DNA of 64,000 bases from Misgurnus anguillicaudatus (lineage: Eukaryota > Chordata > Actinopteri > Cypriniformes > Cobitidae). The notes under the pieces are model-generated. The model was not told where the DNA came from. It made no database searches and saw only the letters and a list, made by a program, of their open reading frames with translations. Made by a program: the position numbers and the translations under genes. This document shows, piece by piece, positions 1 to 10,718 of the stretch. The DNA lies in contig NC_073356.2 in assembly GCF_027580225.2 (NCBI RefSeq), positions 7,164,501 to 7,228,500 of the forward strand, in the 5' to 3' direction. The stretch's first letter is position 1, and each line of letters begins with the position of its first letter.

Positions 1-414
1 GGGATAATCACAACATTTTTCCGTGGCATTCTCACGGATTAGTTACTCAACGGTTTTGTCCTATTTTCTTACCATTTTCGCGTCGGTTTAGGGTTAGATT
101 TACATAAAATGACATCCTTACCCGAACCCAACTCTAACCCCAACCCCAGGCGACAATTGTTTAAAGTTTAGAAAATATAAAAGAATACATCAGAAAAAAA
201 TAGTATAAACCAATAATAAAAGTGACATCCTAACGCAAACACCAAATCTAACCCTAAACCGAAGCGAAAATGGTTTGAAAATAGGAAAAAGCAGTTGAGT
301 AACCAATCCGTGAGAATGCCACGGAAAAAGACAGTCCGTAGCAGGGCCACGGAAAAATGCGTAGATCCGTGAGAATGCCACGGAAAAATGAGCAAAAAAT
401 TCCATGACTATCCC
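1..414. mobile_element. Palindromic MITE in the rab42 intron (left edge at window start)
   Basis: The left end (GGGATAATCA) and right end (TGACTATCCC) are inverted, and the sequence at about 15-100 returns as its reverse complement at about 240-345, including the block TTTAGGGTTAGA. The short motif CCGTGAGAATGCCACGG recurs in both orientations near 30, 310 and 368, and a shortened form lies near 345. There is no coding potential. It sits just upstream of the last rab42 exon, so presumably inside its intron. Superfamily is not determined because the left flank, and so the target-site duplication, is missing. Confidence 0.7.
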
Positions 415-460
415 ACTGAACTTTGTGAGATCACGTTGGTAAAAAAAACCTCATACAGGT

Positions 461-539
461 TTAAAAACAACATGAGGGTGAGTAAAGGTGAGATGAGGGT
501 GAGATGCCAAATTTTTTTATTTTTGGGTGAGCTATCCCT
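461..539. repeat. Right end of a TTAA-target MITE
   Basis: The terminus GGGTGAGCTATCCCT followed by TTAA at 540-543 matches the TTAA plus AGGGATAGTTCACCC end seen again at about 22260-22285 and, degraded, near 63480-63530. Only the end is recognisable; the rest is decayed. Confidence 0.5.
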
Positions 540-624
540 TTAAGAAATGTTCCAGGTTCAACATCGTTGACGTACTGTTCATTACCAAAAATTGTGGATA
601 TCTTAAACATTTTGTTTTCTCCAG

Positions 625-1051
625 GTCCATAACCACTTCGTACTATCGCAACTCGGTGGGCGGGCTCCTGGTCTTCGACCTGACCAATAGGAAGACCTTC
701 GATCATGTGCGGGAATGGCACAGAGAAGTCAGCGAGCACATCCTGCCTCATCACATGGTCTACATCCTAATCGGCCATAAAAGCGACCTGAGCCGCGACC
801 GCAAGGTTTCGCGCGACGAGGCGGAGCAGCTGGCGGCCGACCTCGGCGTCCGCTACGTGGAAACTTCGGCCAAGTGCAACAGCAATGTGGAAAGAGCTTT
901 CGAGCTGCTCACACGGGACGTCTATGAGCTGATGAAGATGGGCGAGATCTCCACCCGTGACGGATGGGACGGAGTGAAAAGTGGCCTCACCGCTAAAGTT
1001 CTGTATCCGGCTGAGGAGGTGGCGGAGCGTGAAAAGAGCTGTAACTGCTGA
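625..1051 (+). CDS. rab42: RAB GTPase, last coding exon, RAB42-like
   Basis: This is the 3' coding exon of a RAB small GTPase, a prenylated switch that recruits effectors to endomembranes. The acceptor is TTTTCTCCAG at 615-624, and the exon reads on to a TGA at 1049-1051, giving about 142 residues. It opens just after the switch II core with RSITTSYYRNSVGG, a RAB signature. The guanine-binding motif G4 reads GHKSDL (the GHK form found in RAB39/RAB42 in place of NKxD) and G5 reads ETSAK. The C-terminus is CNC, the CXC type modified by two geranylgeranyl groups. P-loop, G2 and DxxG are in upstream exon(s) outside the window. RAB39 is the alternative; the SK residues around G4/G5 and the downstream gmeb1 neighbour favour RAB42. 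The open frame starting upstream at 527 is intronic. Confidence 0.85.
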
Positions 1052-3890
1052 CTCCCAAAATACCCCTGTAATCTCTCACCTGTGTCTGTGTTGCATCATG
1101 AACACTGTCTGGTCTCTGCTCACCATCACGCTTGTTGTCGCTTTCGGAGAATGATGGTGTAGTTCTCTGAATGCAGGGCACTTAAAAATGGCTCAATTTG
1201 ATGTGATGAGCACATACATATGAGTGTAGTATGTCTGGGTCCTGCTTTATTAGAGACCGACCCTGAAAAAACAAGGGGTGTAAAATGCTTGCTGCAATCT
1301 TGTGAACATTGATGTACGGTTAAACATTTTTATATGTCTGTGCTTCCAGCTCTGTGTCTCATCCCATCACTTGAACATTATACAGAAACTGGGCTAGTTT
1401 CTATCCTTTTAATGATGGTTGTGGCATTCTTTACCTTTAACATCCTAAAATTTCCTGCTGAAGCAAGAAGTTGGGAAGGGACATACAGAAGGATTTGTTG
1501 TTTGTTGAAACTATAGCCTTTAGATTATAGCATATTAGCAGGTTGGGACATTGTTATAGTAAAGAGAATTTTATTGGACAATTAATTAGAAACTAAATTG
1601 TACATATATTCATCCAAACAAGACAAATCATCAATATTTTGGTTTATTTGGGCAGAATAAAGTGTGTACATTTTAAATGCTTATGGTTTTGTAAAGTTTT
1701 AGCATACAGTTTTAGTATACATCATACAGTATATAGAGTTTATGAAATACAGGCTATGAAAACAATTTTGATTTAAATGTCTAACATGGGACTTTTTTGA
1801 AATGGGAAGTCTAAATTTTATTATTAATGGGTCTGCAAATGTGATGTAGCACAATATTCTCCAATTAACCGCATTTCCCATCACACAATGAACACATTTC
1901 CATGCATCATAGCTTCTGACACAACAGCATAAAGAAGAAAAATAAAAATACAAAATCATTTATCATTTAAAAAATTGTATTTAACACAAAAAAAATTAAT
2001 TGACACCCATAGTTTATTATTATTATTCAGTTCCATCAAGGGCTCATGGTTTGGGTGGTAGGCTAAGCAGTCCACACCATTCTGTGTCTTTCTACAATAT
2101 CAGGCTGTGTTTGGCCGGGCTTCCCGCTGACCAGAAACTGCGGCGTAAACAATGTCAATAAGTTTGTCTACGTATAGACTTTCTGACAGAAGGTACAGCG
2201 GATAGTGAAGCAGCTGGTTTTGGTACAGAGCTAATACTCACAAACACACCCAGCTGACTCCCAGATCTGGGAGAATGCATCTAACACAATATTTCATTTT
2301 TAAACACATAGTTCCTCACCCATTTTCATGTGGAAGCGCACAATGAGAATCAAGCCTAATGTTAAAATATTTATATGTCAGGTTTTAACACACTTGCATG
2401 GATATAAGATTTTAAAGATTCCGTTTTTGAGCATTTATTTATTGTGCTATAGATATAACTACAGTCTACAGAGACATACAATACATTCAGGTACAAGTCT
2501 GAGACCTCACTGTATCTGGGGTTCATATTCAAATTTAAATTGGGAAATAAACAAGGAAACACAAGAAACATTTAAAGATTCTGCACTTGATCTAGATCAC
2601 TAATCCAATGAGCAGACTTGTGACATTAACCATTTTCTTTGTACAAAGTCAGATTTTCTTAATAACATGTATCATCAGGATTTGCACAAATTTCAAGCCA
2701 GTTTAAGTGCATACTTTCATTAAGGCAAAATTGGGGCATGCTTTAAAATTCGGACATTTTCTATTTTCCAGTGGATGTCAACAATGATGTCACAATGCAA
2801 AAAAGTGACATCTTATGATTGTAATGGTCATAGAAATGTGGTTTGGACTTTTAAGGATTTTTGAAATCTGCCATGACTCTTCAAACTTCTCTCAGCTCAT
2901 ATGTTCGATAAAATGCAATAACTTTAGCTCTGGAAAACACATCTGATTTACAATCAGCGCAGAAAATGTGAAAGAGTCGTGTAACAGATCACTTTGCAGT
3001 AGGACAATCAGGTTTTAATCATTTAGTGTACAGATGAACAACCATAACCATAGGGGGTTTTGTTTTAATAGTGAAATGCAAAATTTGCAATTCAACAAAT
3101 GCCAGAAACTCTTCAGATATCTCATCCGTTAAATACATTTTTCATAAAATCTTATTTTGAGATGGTCGTGCCAAATACATTTTACAAATACGATTGACCT
3201 TCTATAGTGGCCATCAGAAAATGGCTGAAATGACCCATTTAAAAAAGAAAAATGGTTATACATGCAGGGATAAACACTGCAAAGATGTTAAATAGCTAGT
3301 GTAAATGAAATAAATATATTGTGTATTTATTAAAAAAAATAAAAAATTCAACAAAACATCATGGTTTTCATTAGGAACTCACTGTTAACACTTTTACACA
3401 AATAAAAGTTTCAAATGTTGTGCTTCATAGATCTAGATTGGCAAAGAAAAATCACAATTATCACACAAATTATGTCAAACAAACTGTAAATAAATGCTCA
3501 CGCCAATATTAATAATGCACATCATGCTTCTGGGCACTGTAAATTGTCAATATATTTGCATTGTGATTTGGTATGTGTCATACAAAACACCCATTATGTT
3601 TTAAATGAAATAACATGTACATAAAATAAAAAATTCTGTGTTGTTCTCATAATCTAATGTGTTTTGTATTAAATAACATGATATAAGTCAAACTTAAAAT
3701 GCTGTTTACACTTTATTAATTCAATTAAATAAATGAAATAATAAAGAGGCCTGTTCGCACTTTGCGAGATTTAATTAAACATTTTAGGTTGCAAACAGTG
3801 GATAATTAAATCAACTTCATATTGTGTGTAATGTAAACTTGAATATCTGTGTTAATATTTCAGTTGTAGTAACTTATGAAATTGAGCTCC
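1052..3890. other. rab42 3' UTR and AT-rich intergenic sequence
   Basis: A canonical AATAAA lies at 1656-1661 and is the best candidate for the rab42 poly(A) signal, giving a 3' UTR of roughly 0.6 kb. Beyond it the sequence is AT-rich without exons, tRNA genes or clear repeats. Short open frames here show no family resemblance. Confidence 0.5.
1656..1661 (+). terminator. Candidate poly(A) signal of rab42
   Basis: AATAAA followed by a GT-rich stretch (AAGTGTGTACATTTT) about 600 bases after the rab42 stop. It is the first canonical hexamer on this strand after the stop codon. Confidence 0.5.
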
Positions 3891-3893
3891 TGT

Positions 3894-4025
3894 ACTCATA
3901 GCTCAGTGGAAGAGCATTGCACTATAGGTCATGGGTTCGAATCAAATAAACACTGACAAAAAAATAATACATTTTATTGCGTAAGTCGCTTTGGATAAAA
4001 GTGATTGTCATATTCGTAAATGTAA
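3894..4025 (+). mobile_element. tRNA-derived SINE
   Basis: A tRNA-like head carries an A box (TAGCTCAGTGGAAGAG) and a B box (GGTTCGAATC) spaced as in tRNA promoters. It is followed by the conserved fish SINE tail GTAAGTCGCTTTGGATAAAA and a short ATGTAAATG repeat at the 3' end. It is not a functional tRNA: the stem downstream of the B box is lost. A tail fragment of the same kind is at about 15898-15930. Confidence 0.75.
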
Positions 4026-4129
4026 ATGAAATTTGTTCAATAATTAAATTTTTCCGTACAGCAACTGAGTTCAGGATTTTAAGGTTCCTTCCTTGCCTGG
4101 ATAATATTAAACTCTGTGTGTTAGATCAG

Positions 4130-4420
4130 GGGTTCGCAAACATTTAGGTGCCAGAGATTGTTGTATATAGTCCCCATGTAAATATGCTTTTTTAATACAG
4201 CACAGTTGTATAATTTATAGCTAATTATTTTAAGGATGCCCCAGACCACCAAGGGACTTCCCTTGTAAAAATAGTTTTACTACAGTTAAAAAACAAGGTT
4301 AGGCTACTGTAGTAAAACCATGGTAACCACAAAATAACAATGGTTTTGACAACCATGGTTAGTGTAGTAAAACACACAATACTACAGTTTTATCAATAAA
4401 AAACATGGTTAATTTTCGTA
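4130..4420. repeat. Degenerate DNA-transposon fragments
   Basis: CAGGGGTTCGCAAAC near 4128-4143 resembles a hAT terminus of the type intact at 12295. At about 4265-4400 the motif AACCATGGTTA recurs in both orientations between runs of TACTACAG, a small inverted-repeat element. Boundaries cannot be fixed. A similar CCATGGTAACCA inverted pair is at about 6868-6992. Confidence 0.35.
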
Positions 4421-4769
4421 AGGACCCACGAGTTAGATGTTTGATAAGCTTCCTCATATGTTCAATAATCTAATTCGATCTATTTAGGCTCAATTCGAGT
4501 AAATTATTAATTGCTCAAATTCGGCAAAGGATTTCCAGTTCCCAGCATGCTTTGCATTGGACTGGATAATAAGAGTAAATGTAGAAATACTTAAAATGTT
4601 TTTTATAAAGTTTGACAGAGATGTCAGAACTTTGTCGTGATAACGTTGAAGTCGAGTGACTGTGGTGTAGTTGGCTTGTAGGTTAGTTTTTTATTTCTAG
4701 TAAAATCGTTTAGGCTTCAAAATTCATAAAAGTTGTGTTAAATGAATGGTCTTTTTTATTGGAATGACA

Positions 4770-5400
4770 AATGTACATAAAAAACAGGCCTGCAATAGAA
4801 AAAAAAATACAATTTTCAAAGGCAGACACATTTCACCATAAACAGATACAGTTTAAATATGAAAATACAAAGAAGTGAAAGGAATTAAATAAATATAAAT
4901 AATGGAAAAGAATTAATTAAATAAGGAAAAATAAATAAGTAATGGGAAAAATACATAATAATAATAATAATACTTTTTAATAAATGTTGATAATACAAGG
5001 GGTTACAAATAATTATTGGGTACAAAGATCTTTGAAAAACTTGGCAATAACGTTAGATTTTTCATTTGAAAGGGTATGAAGAGAGTTTGCAAGCATTTCA
5101 AGTTCTCTGCTAAAGTGAGGAAAGGAGTTTTAAGAATTCTACACTTGTGAATGAAAAATTTAGCAAAATCACAAAGGTTATTAATAAGGTAGTGTTGTGG
5201 ATAAGTTTTTAGTACACCAAACTTAATTTGTTTGTAGGGGATTCATACCTGCAATAATACTCGACATTTTGCTATACAAATGAGACCAAAATTGCTTTGT
5301 GTAGTTACAATAAACAAAAAAAAAGGTTCAGTCGTTTCAAGTTCCTTTTCGCAAAATTGACAAGTGTTTTCCCCAATATTAAAGTGTGATAATGGTCTTT
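4770..5400 (-). pseudogene. 3' end of an L1/Tx1-like LINE, ORF2 C-terminus
   Basis: Read on the - strand from about 5385, the sequence gives HFNIGENTCQFCEKELETTE, which is the zinc-knuckle-like CxxC segment found near the C-terminus of L1/Tx1-type ORF2 proteins. The frame then breaks, and the remaining 600 bases run into an A/T-rich tail. This is a 5'-truncated, decayed LINE. The reverse transcriptase core is absent, so clade assignment is tentative. Confidence 0.5.
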
Positions 5401-6289
5401 TTGCCAAAGAAAGAAACCAGCGTCGCGCAAACTTCCGGCCTACAAAAATACGTCATTACTAAAACGTGTCTTATGGGTAAAATCCTACTGGCCCAGGCGC
5501 ATGTCCATCATTAATGTTACCGCCCACATCCCATGATCCTTCACTTCACAACGTCGCTAGACAAAAACATTTCATATTTACTTTAATCATATTAATAAAC
5601 AGCGACATTGTTATTATTATAATCCGTTATAATTGACATGCTGTCCGACTGTGAAATGTGTTGATCACTGTATTTGACTAAAGTCCAAGCAGTGTTGTGT
5701 CACCGTCACTGGGATACGCAGACTCTGTGAACGAGTCTCGGGGTTGCGAGCGGTTCTAGTTAAAAAGGGTATCTGCCATGTTTGGCACAGTGGTGACAGG
5801 GATTAACTGACACCGCTGCGGAATCGCTATCAAGAGATTTCGGATGCACAATTTTTATGAACAGGGGCAGCTAATGATCGTTGATCTTGGCGCCCCAATG
5901 TGTATAGTCAATGAAAGAGTTGTTCAGTTGGGAAAGAATTAAGTGAATGCTTCATTGCGAAGTGCAGTACTAATTTTAGTTACTGTGCATAACATAGTGT
6001 AAAAAATCCTTAACTTTTTCTATCATCCGAAAATAGGAGAAAACATGAATTTTTATTGATAACATATCAATTTATAAAACACTGATTTTGTCAGTAAGGA
6101 AATACATGCTTATAAAATATTAGAAGATATAGAGTAGCTATAGACTTTTACTCACCATTACCCTTAAATACTAGTTTTAGTAGTTGTCATGACTTTATAA
6201 AGTTGGAAAACCTCATTTTCCCCGATTCTCGCAAGTTTTTACAGGACCACAATAAATCTGTTTTTGAATCATGTATTTTGTCAGTGTCT
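5400..6289. other. Non-coding sequence upstream of the CpG block
   Basis: The stretch 5400-5800 is moderately CpG-rich (for example around 5420-5470 and 5700-5760) and then becomes AT-rich. No exon with a good donor and frame was found. It may include distal promoter sequence of gmeb1. Confidence 0.3.
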
Positions 6290-6790
6290 CTCATTGCTGT
6301 GGATGGAACAGGGACGCGCTCGAGCAGGAAGTCTCACTCAACAAACTGCGCATGTTCACTAAAGTCTCTCACTATGTACGGATGACACCGACGGCGATCT
6401 AAACGGTAAGGCCGATCCAGCCCATTTTACTTTCTCAGACGTACACTAAACGTAACCGAGCCGCGGAGAGCTTCACCGGGACGTCGACTCGCAGTTTTAG
6501 CGGCACGGGCGTCAACGGCAGCCCCCCGCGCACGGCGGCGGAGCGTCTGCTCGTTTGTGTGTGTGCGTCCCGCCGCACGGGCAGACGTCATGAGAGCAGA
6601 GCACCGCGGCACGACGCCAGCGCGTCATTTATATACAGTGCGTCTGACCCGCGATACGCTCAGTGAACGATTCGCGCTCGAGGCGCTTGTGAACGTCACG
6701 TTAATTTTGTTAAAAATATTCACCCGTGAACTCAAAAGCGAACGGCGGAGTTCGCGTTAGCTAGCATAGCACGCTAGCGCGTAAACAGAG
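6290..6790 (+). promoter_or_regulatory. gmeb1: CpG-rich block, probable gmeb1 promoter and first non-coding exon
   Basis: This is the densest CpG cluster upstream of gmeb1 in an otherwise AT-rich window (for example 6460-6560, with repeated GCG, CCG and CGG). A good donor, AACG|GTAAGG, lies at 6405/6406 and could end a non-coding first exon spliced to the ATG exon about 4.2 kb downstream. A second reading is that transcription starts further 3', since CpG density continues to about 6670. Vertebrate GMEB1 genes are known to have untranslated 5' exons. The open frames here in several directions are a product of GC content, not genes. Confidence 0.5.
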
Positions 6791-8060
6791 CAGCGCTGAG
6801 GAAAAATGTAGATGCTAATGTGCTAACCGAGTTAGCCACCTGAAAGATGCGGTGTTGTTTAAAAATTGCCATGGTAACCATAGTTACAGAGTTAGCACAT
6901 TTATTATTGGCCAATCTTTAAAACGGTGTAAGAATTTTTTTGGCTGATGACAAGTAGCGATTCTATTTCTCTGGAAACCGTGGTTACCATGGTAAAATTT
7001 GTGAAAGAGGTAACGTTAGCGGTGTAGTAGTACAGTAATGGTATTAGGTGGTAATATCGCTTAATTTGTTACTACGGTGCGTGATAGTTCGAATTACTAG
7101 TTAGTTTCTTTGTTAGTGTATTTAAAACTTGTATTAGTGCCTGCATTTTTTTGAACTAGCGGTTAATGCTCTTTGAGATGTTTTTTATAGTATGTGTTTT
7201 GGGCTTTTCTGATATAGCTACATAATTTCATAATCAGAAATTATATAAACAGTCAGAAATTCTGTAACAATACCCCCGCCCCCCCAATAAGAAAAATAAG
7301 CAAGGATGTTCTTCACCAGTGTCTGTTATAGTTAAGGGTCATTGGAAAAGTGTTTTATATACATTTTTTTTACATATTTATAAAATACTCAAGTAATGTT
7401 TGTTTCCTACTAAAACCAAGAATTTTTTACTTGTAGTCATTTTGTCCACAACAAAACGAGATAACTCAGTTTTTAACATTTTTGTCAAAACATGTTTATT
7501 ATTATGTTATCATGTTATTGTTTTATGGTGCTACTTAGCTGTATTTTTTAAGTTATGAAGATTTAAATCAAAACAAACCAACTGCAGTTGAATTGATATT
7601 AATTGGAATGCACAACCAAACGAGATTTCAGAAAAAAAAAAACGTTTTGCAACGAAACTCTTCAAATATTGAATGAATAAAGTCATAATATTTTAAGAAT
7701 TGTCATTTCATTATAGGCCTTTTACGAGAATACAATAATAAAATATAAGTAAAAAAGTAGTAATATTTTTGACCATGAAGGTCTTTAGTGACCCAGCGCA
7801 TCATTCACTAACCTCCCCCTTTCATTAATCATTTTTAAAAATCATAGTATTTCTCAAGCTGTCTTGTCAACAAATTATCAAGAAAAAAATATATATAAAA
7901 GTGTAAAATAATATCTGTTTTATAATTAATTTCAGGGAAAAAAAGTCTATGGGGCCACTACTCAATGTATGCAATAATGTATGTTAAAAATAATAAACTA
8001 ATGTTCATTAAACCAAATGATATATTTTTTCTTTTGTTATGCTGACTACCGGGCACCCCT
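6791..8060. other. AT-rich non-coding sequence
   Basis: Presumably the first gmeb1 intron. Apart from the CCATGGTAACCA inverted pair (6868-6992) and a short C run at 7265-7285, nothing recognisable is present. Confidence 0.4.
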
Positions 8061-8064
8061 CCCC

Positions 8065-8150
8065 ATAGTCTAAAAACATGCAGATGAAGTCAATTGGAGT
8101 CACTAAATTGCCATTAGGTGTGAGTGTATGTGAATGTGTCTACTCACTAA
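8065..8150 (+). mobile_element. 3' part of a DANA/HE1-type SINE
   Basis: The series AACATGCAGATGAA, CACTAAATTGCCATTAGGTG and TGAGTGTATGTG matches the conserved 3' domain of the DANA/HE1 SINEs of cyprinids. The tRNA-like head is missing. Confidence 0.55.
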
Positions 8151-8151
8151 A

Positions 8152-9010
8152 CACTGGGCGCCAGATAGACGTGCAGATCATGTCTATATTGGGTTTGTCG
8201 GTCCATGACCAATTCTAGACATTTATTCGACGTCCAAACTAGGTCCACTATTTGGATGTCCAACCATGACCCTACTTGGACGTCATATTTACGGTCAACA
8301 TTTGACCTTTGATCTGGGTAATTTTTTTGGACGTCAATTGGACGTCTATGACTGGCCTATATGTATATATTACATAATTAGGGCAATGTGTTTATTTACA
8401 AATATCAAAATGGTGGTATCAACGTGATTAATACATATAAATAGCTTATATTATTTATACAGCACTTTTTCTGTTTTCTTAAATTACATACAAATTCATC
8501 TAAATTTACAATTTAAAAATCTGTAATTAGTTCGTTATATTAAAAAGTACATGACCATACTAACAATTTAACATGAAAAAAAACACAAATTTACAAATTT
8601 ATTGTAAAAAGTGTATAGGGTCACTTAAGACTGTCGTCACAGTCATCAATTTAAGATATTGGTGGTCTAGTGGTTAAAGAGACTTGTTTCTAAACCAGAG
8701 GTTGCTGGTTTGATTTCCACAGTTGGCAGGAAGTGACCGAAGTGTTTTGGTGTTGCAGTAATAGTGCCCAGTATTTGTGTCTGTGTGTGTTCATGACATG
8801 CAGTAGATGGGTGAAATGCAGAAACAATCATGTCTCTTTCACTTTACACCCTTTTACACGGAGGTCCCACAGACGTGAATATTAGATGTGCAGAAGACGT
8901 TAAAAAAAAGACGTCACCTGGCGTTACAAAACAACCCCTTCGATGGACCGAATTTGGACGTCCAAAAATGACATAAAAAAGACGTCACTCCAACGTCACA
9001 TTGCGCAGTG
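8152..9010. mobile_element. Foldback element rich in GACGTC motifs
   Basis: The ends CACTGGGCG and CGCAGTG are inverted. Both flanks are filled with repeated GGACGTC/GACGTCC motifs (8230-8350 and 8880-9000) that can pair with each other. The CACTG start would fit a CACTA-like (EnSpm) or another cut-and-paste element, but no clear duplication flanks it. A separate SINE sits inside at 8658-8870. Confidence 0.5.
8658..8870 (+). mobile_element. tRNA-derived SINE inside the GACGTC foldback element
   Basis: A box TGGTCTAGTGGTTAAAGAG and B box GGTTTGATTTCC are spaced as in a tRNA head. The unrelated body ends in CTTTCACTTTACACCC. The head differs from that of the SINE at 3894, so this is a second SINE family. 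Confidence 0.6.
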
Positions 9011-10587
9011 GGCAGAACCCTTTAGTAAGAGAGTTCAGACAACGGAAGTCCTAATCGCTCGTCCGTCCTGTGATTCATGGAGACTTAATTTCCTGGAAGC
9101 TCATAGTGAGCCATTGAAATAAATTGAGTTGGAGGCAAAGATCTGTGCTTTTTCTTAATTAATATTGAAGAAATGCATTGATTTACAATATTTATATCTC
9201 ACATTAATATGTGTAAATAGTATTTTTATGTAGTTCTATCAGCAGAACTATGTTATTGACAAATAAAATCCACTAATAAGGGAAGATTAGTATATAGTGG
9301 TCACCTGCTGGTATGCGCCTTGTTAACATTTTTTACACTGCCTCCAACAACTTTAAAGCTTTAAAATGCATCACACTGTGTAGCATGTAAGCTTATAATG
9401 TTTATGCATGTTTATAATGTACAATTGACTGTGTGCTGTGTATATACCTCATGCCTGTTTGATTTATAAATATACAAAGAACAAGATAAAAAAGAGACTC
9501 ATAAGGCACTTCTTTGTTTAATTTATTATAAATTATAATAATAATCAGTGCCGTTTTCTTTATGTTGTTAATATGCACATCCGATGGGAGATGCCATCTT
9601 CATTACTTTCATATATTATTTATCCCTGAATGTATTAATATATGCATTTTATTAATACAAGTTATTCATAAATTAATTTATTGCATTTAATTTAATTAAC
9701 CAGTAGAATCACAGTGCCAAAAACACTCCACCCATATATTTTATGCATAAATATGCACTATGTACCTTTAATAGCCTGTGTCTCTATATACGTTTAATAG
9801 CCTGTATCTCTAATTACACAAAAATAGATGAATCTGCAATAATGACCTGTTGGTGGTTTGTTATGTTTTGGTAACGCTGCCCTCAGCCTGTCCTAGCCTG
9901 ACCCGTTTTCTACTAATATTCCCTAAATGCACTTATTTAATGAGAAATAATCCACTACAAATGCAAGTGATTTGATTCACATGTAGTGCTAATATGCAAT
10001 CTTATTATTTAAAAGTCTTAAAACTTTCATCAAGTTCATCACATTCAGTCTTTCTGCTGCAGCTCTATGGGGCTGACAGTAATTTCCGGGAATTCTTGAG
10101 AGGCTCCATGATCCACCATTACTGTCAAAAAACTCTTCCATTGGAGTGTAAGGATCTGACGCAACTCTCTTCCTAAAGGAACCCTGCCTGTAACCCAAGA
10201 ATCTGGGATAGACTTTAACCCTCCCCTGATGACCCCTGAAAATGCATGAATGGATGGTTGTATAGCATATCCCAGGTCACTAAAGACACAAATATGTAAT
10301 AATTATTTGGGAAACACTCATGCAAGGGTTAATCATAATATTAAAATATGAAGAAACGTGTATAATGTATACAATTCTGAACATCTTTATTGCAAGGAAG
10401 GTATGTGGGGGATTTTATTAAATTGCTAAGATTTTATATAAAATAAAATGAGCTTTAACACCAACATCTTTAGCTTTCTGACAGATCAGCATTGAACCGT
10501 TATTATTGTTTGAATGCCGCTGCAGGTTATGCTCTCATATTATTATATGCTCTATATACTTGTCAGAGCTGAAGGAGAGTGCGGGTT
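9011..10587. other. Non-coding sequence before the first gmeb1 coding exon
   Basis: AT-rich. The stretch at about 10040-10200 is richer in GC and open on both strands, but I do not recognise a product. Possible acceptors just before the ATG exon are TGCCGCTGCAG ending at 10525 and TATACTTGTCAG ending at 10566. The latter would leave a 21-base leader in the ATG exon. Confidence 0.35.
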
Positions 10588-10718
10588 ATGGCAGAGACAG
10601 AGGTCACTGTGTCCGTGGAGGACATGGTGGTGATGAAGACTTCTGAGGAAGAGGATGTTGAGCCTGATGACCAAAGCAAAACTCAAGTCATTTTGCAGCT
10701 GCAGCCCATCACAGCTGG
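10588..10718 (+). CDS. gmeb1: gmeb1 coding exon 1
   Basis: Starts with ATG in the context GGGTTATGG and encodes an acidic N-terminus followed by KTQVILQLQPITAG, a block conserved in GMEB1. Donor CTGG|GTAGGT; intron phase 2. I chose this ATG because it opens the conserved block and is preceded by plausible acceptors rather than by an open frame. Confidence 0.9.

Noticed and set aside
527..624. Open frame upstream of and continuous with the rab42 exon
   Set aside because: The segment before 625 has no RAB similarity, lies across a MITE end and a pyrimidine-rich acceptor, and is intronic.
3894..3960. Possible tRNA gene
   Set aside because: A and B boxes are present, but the 3' half of the acceptor stem is missing and a SINE tail follows.
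9989..10198. Open frames on both strands with moderately GC-rich sequence
   Set aside because: No recognisable protein family, no splice sites in support; may be an old repeat.
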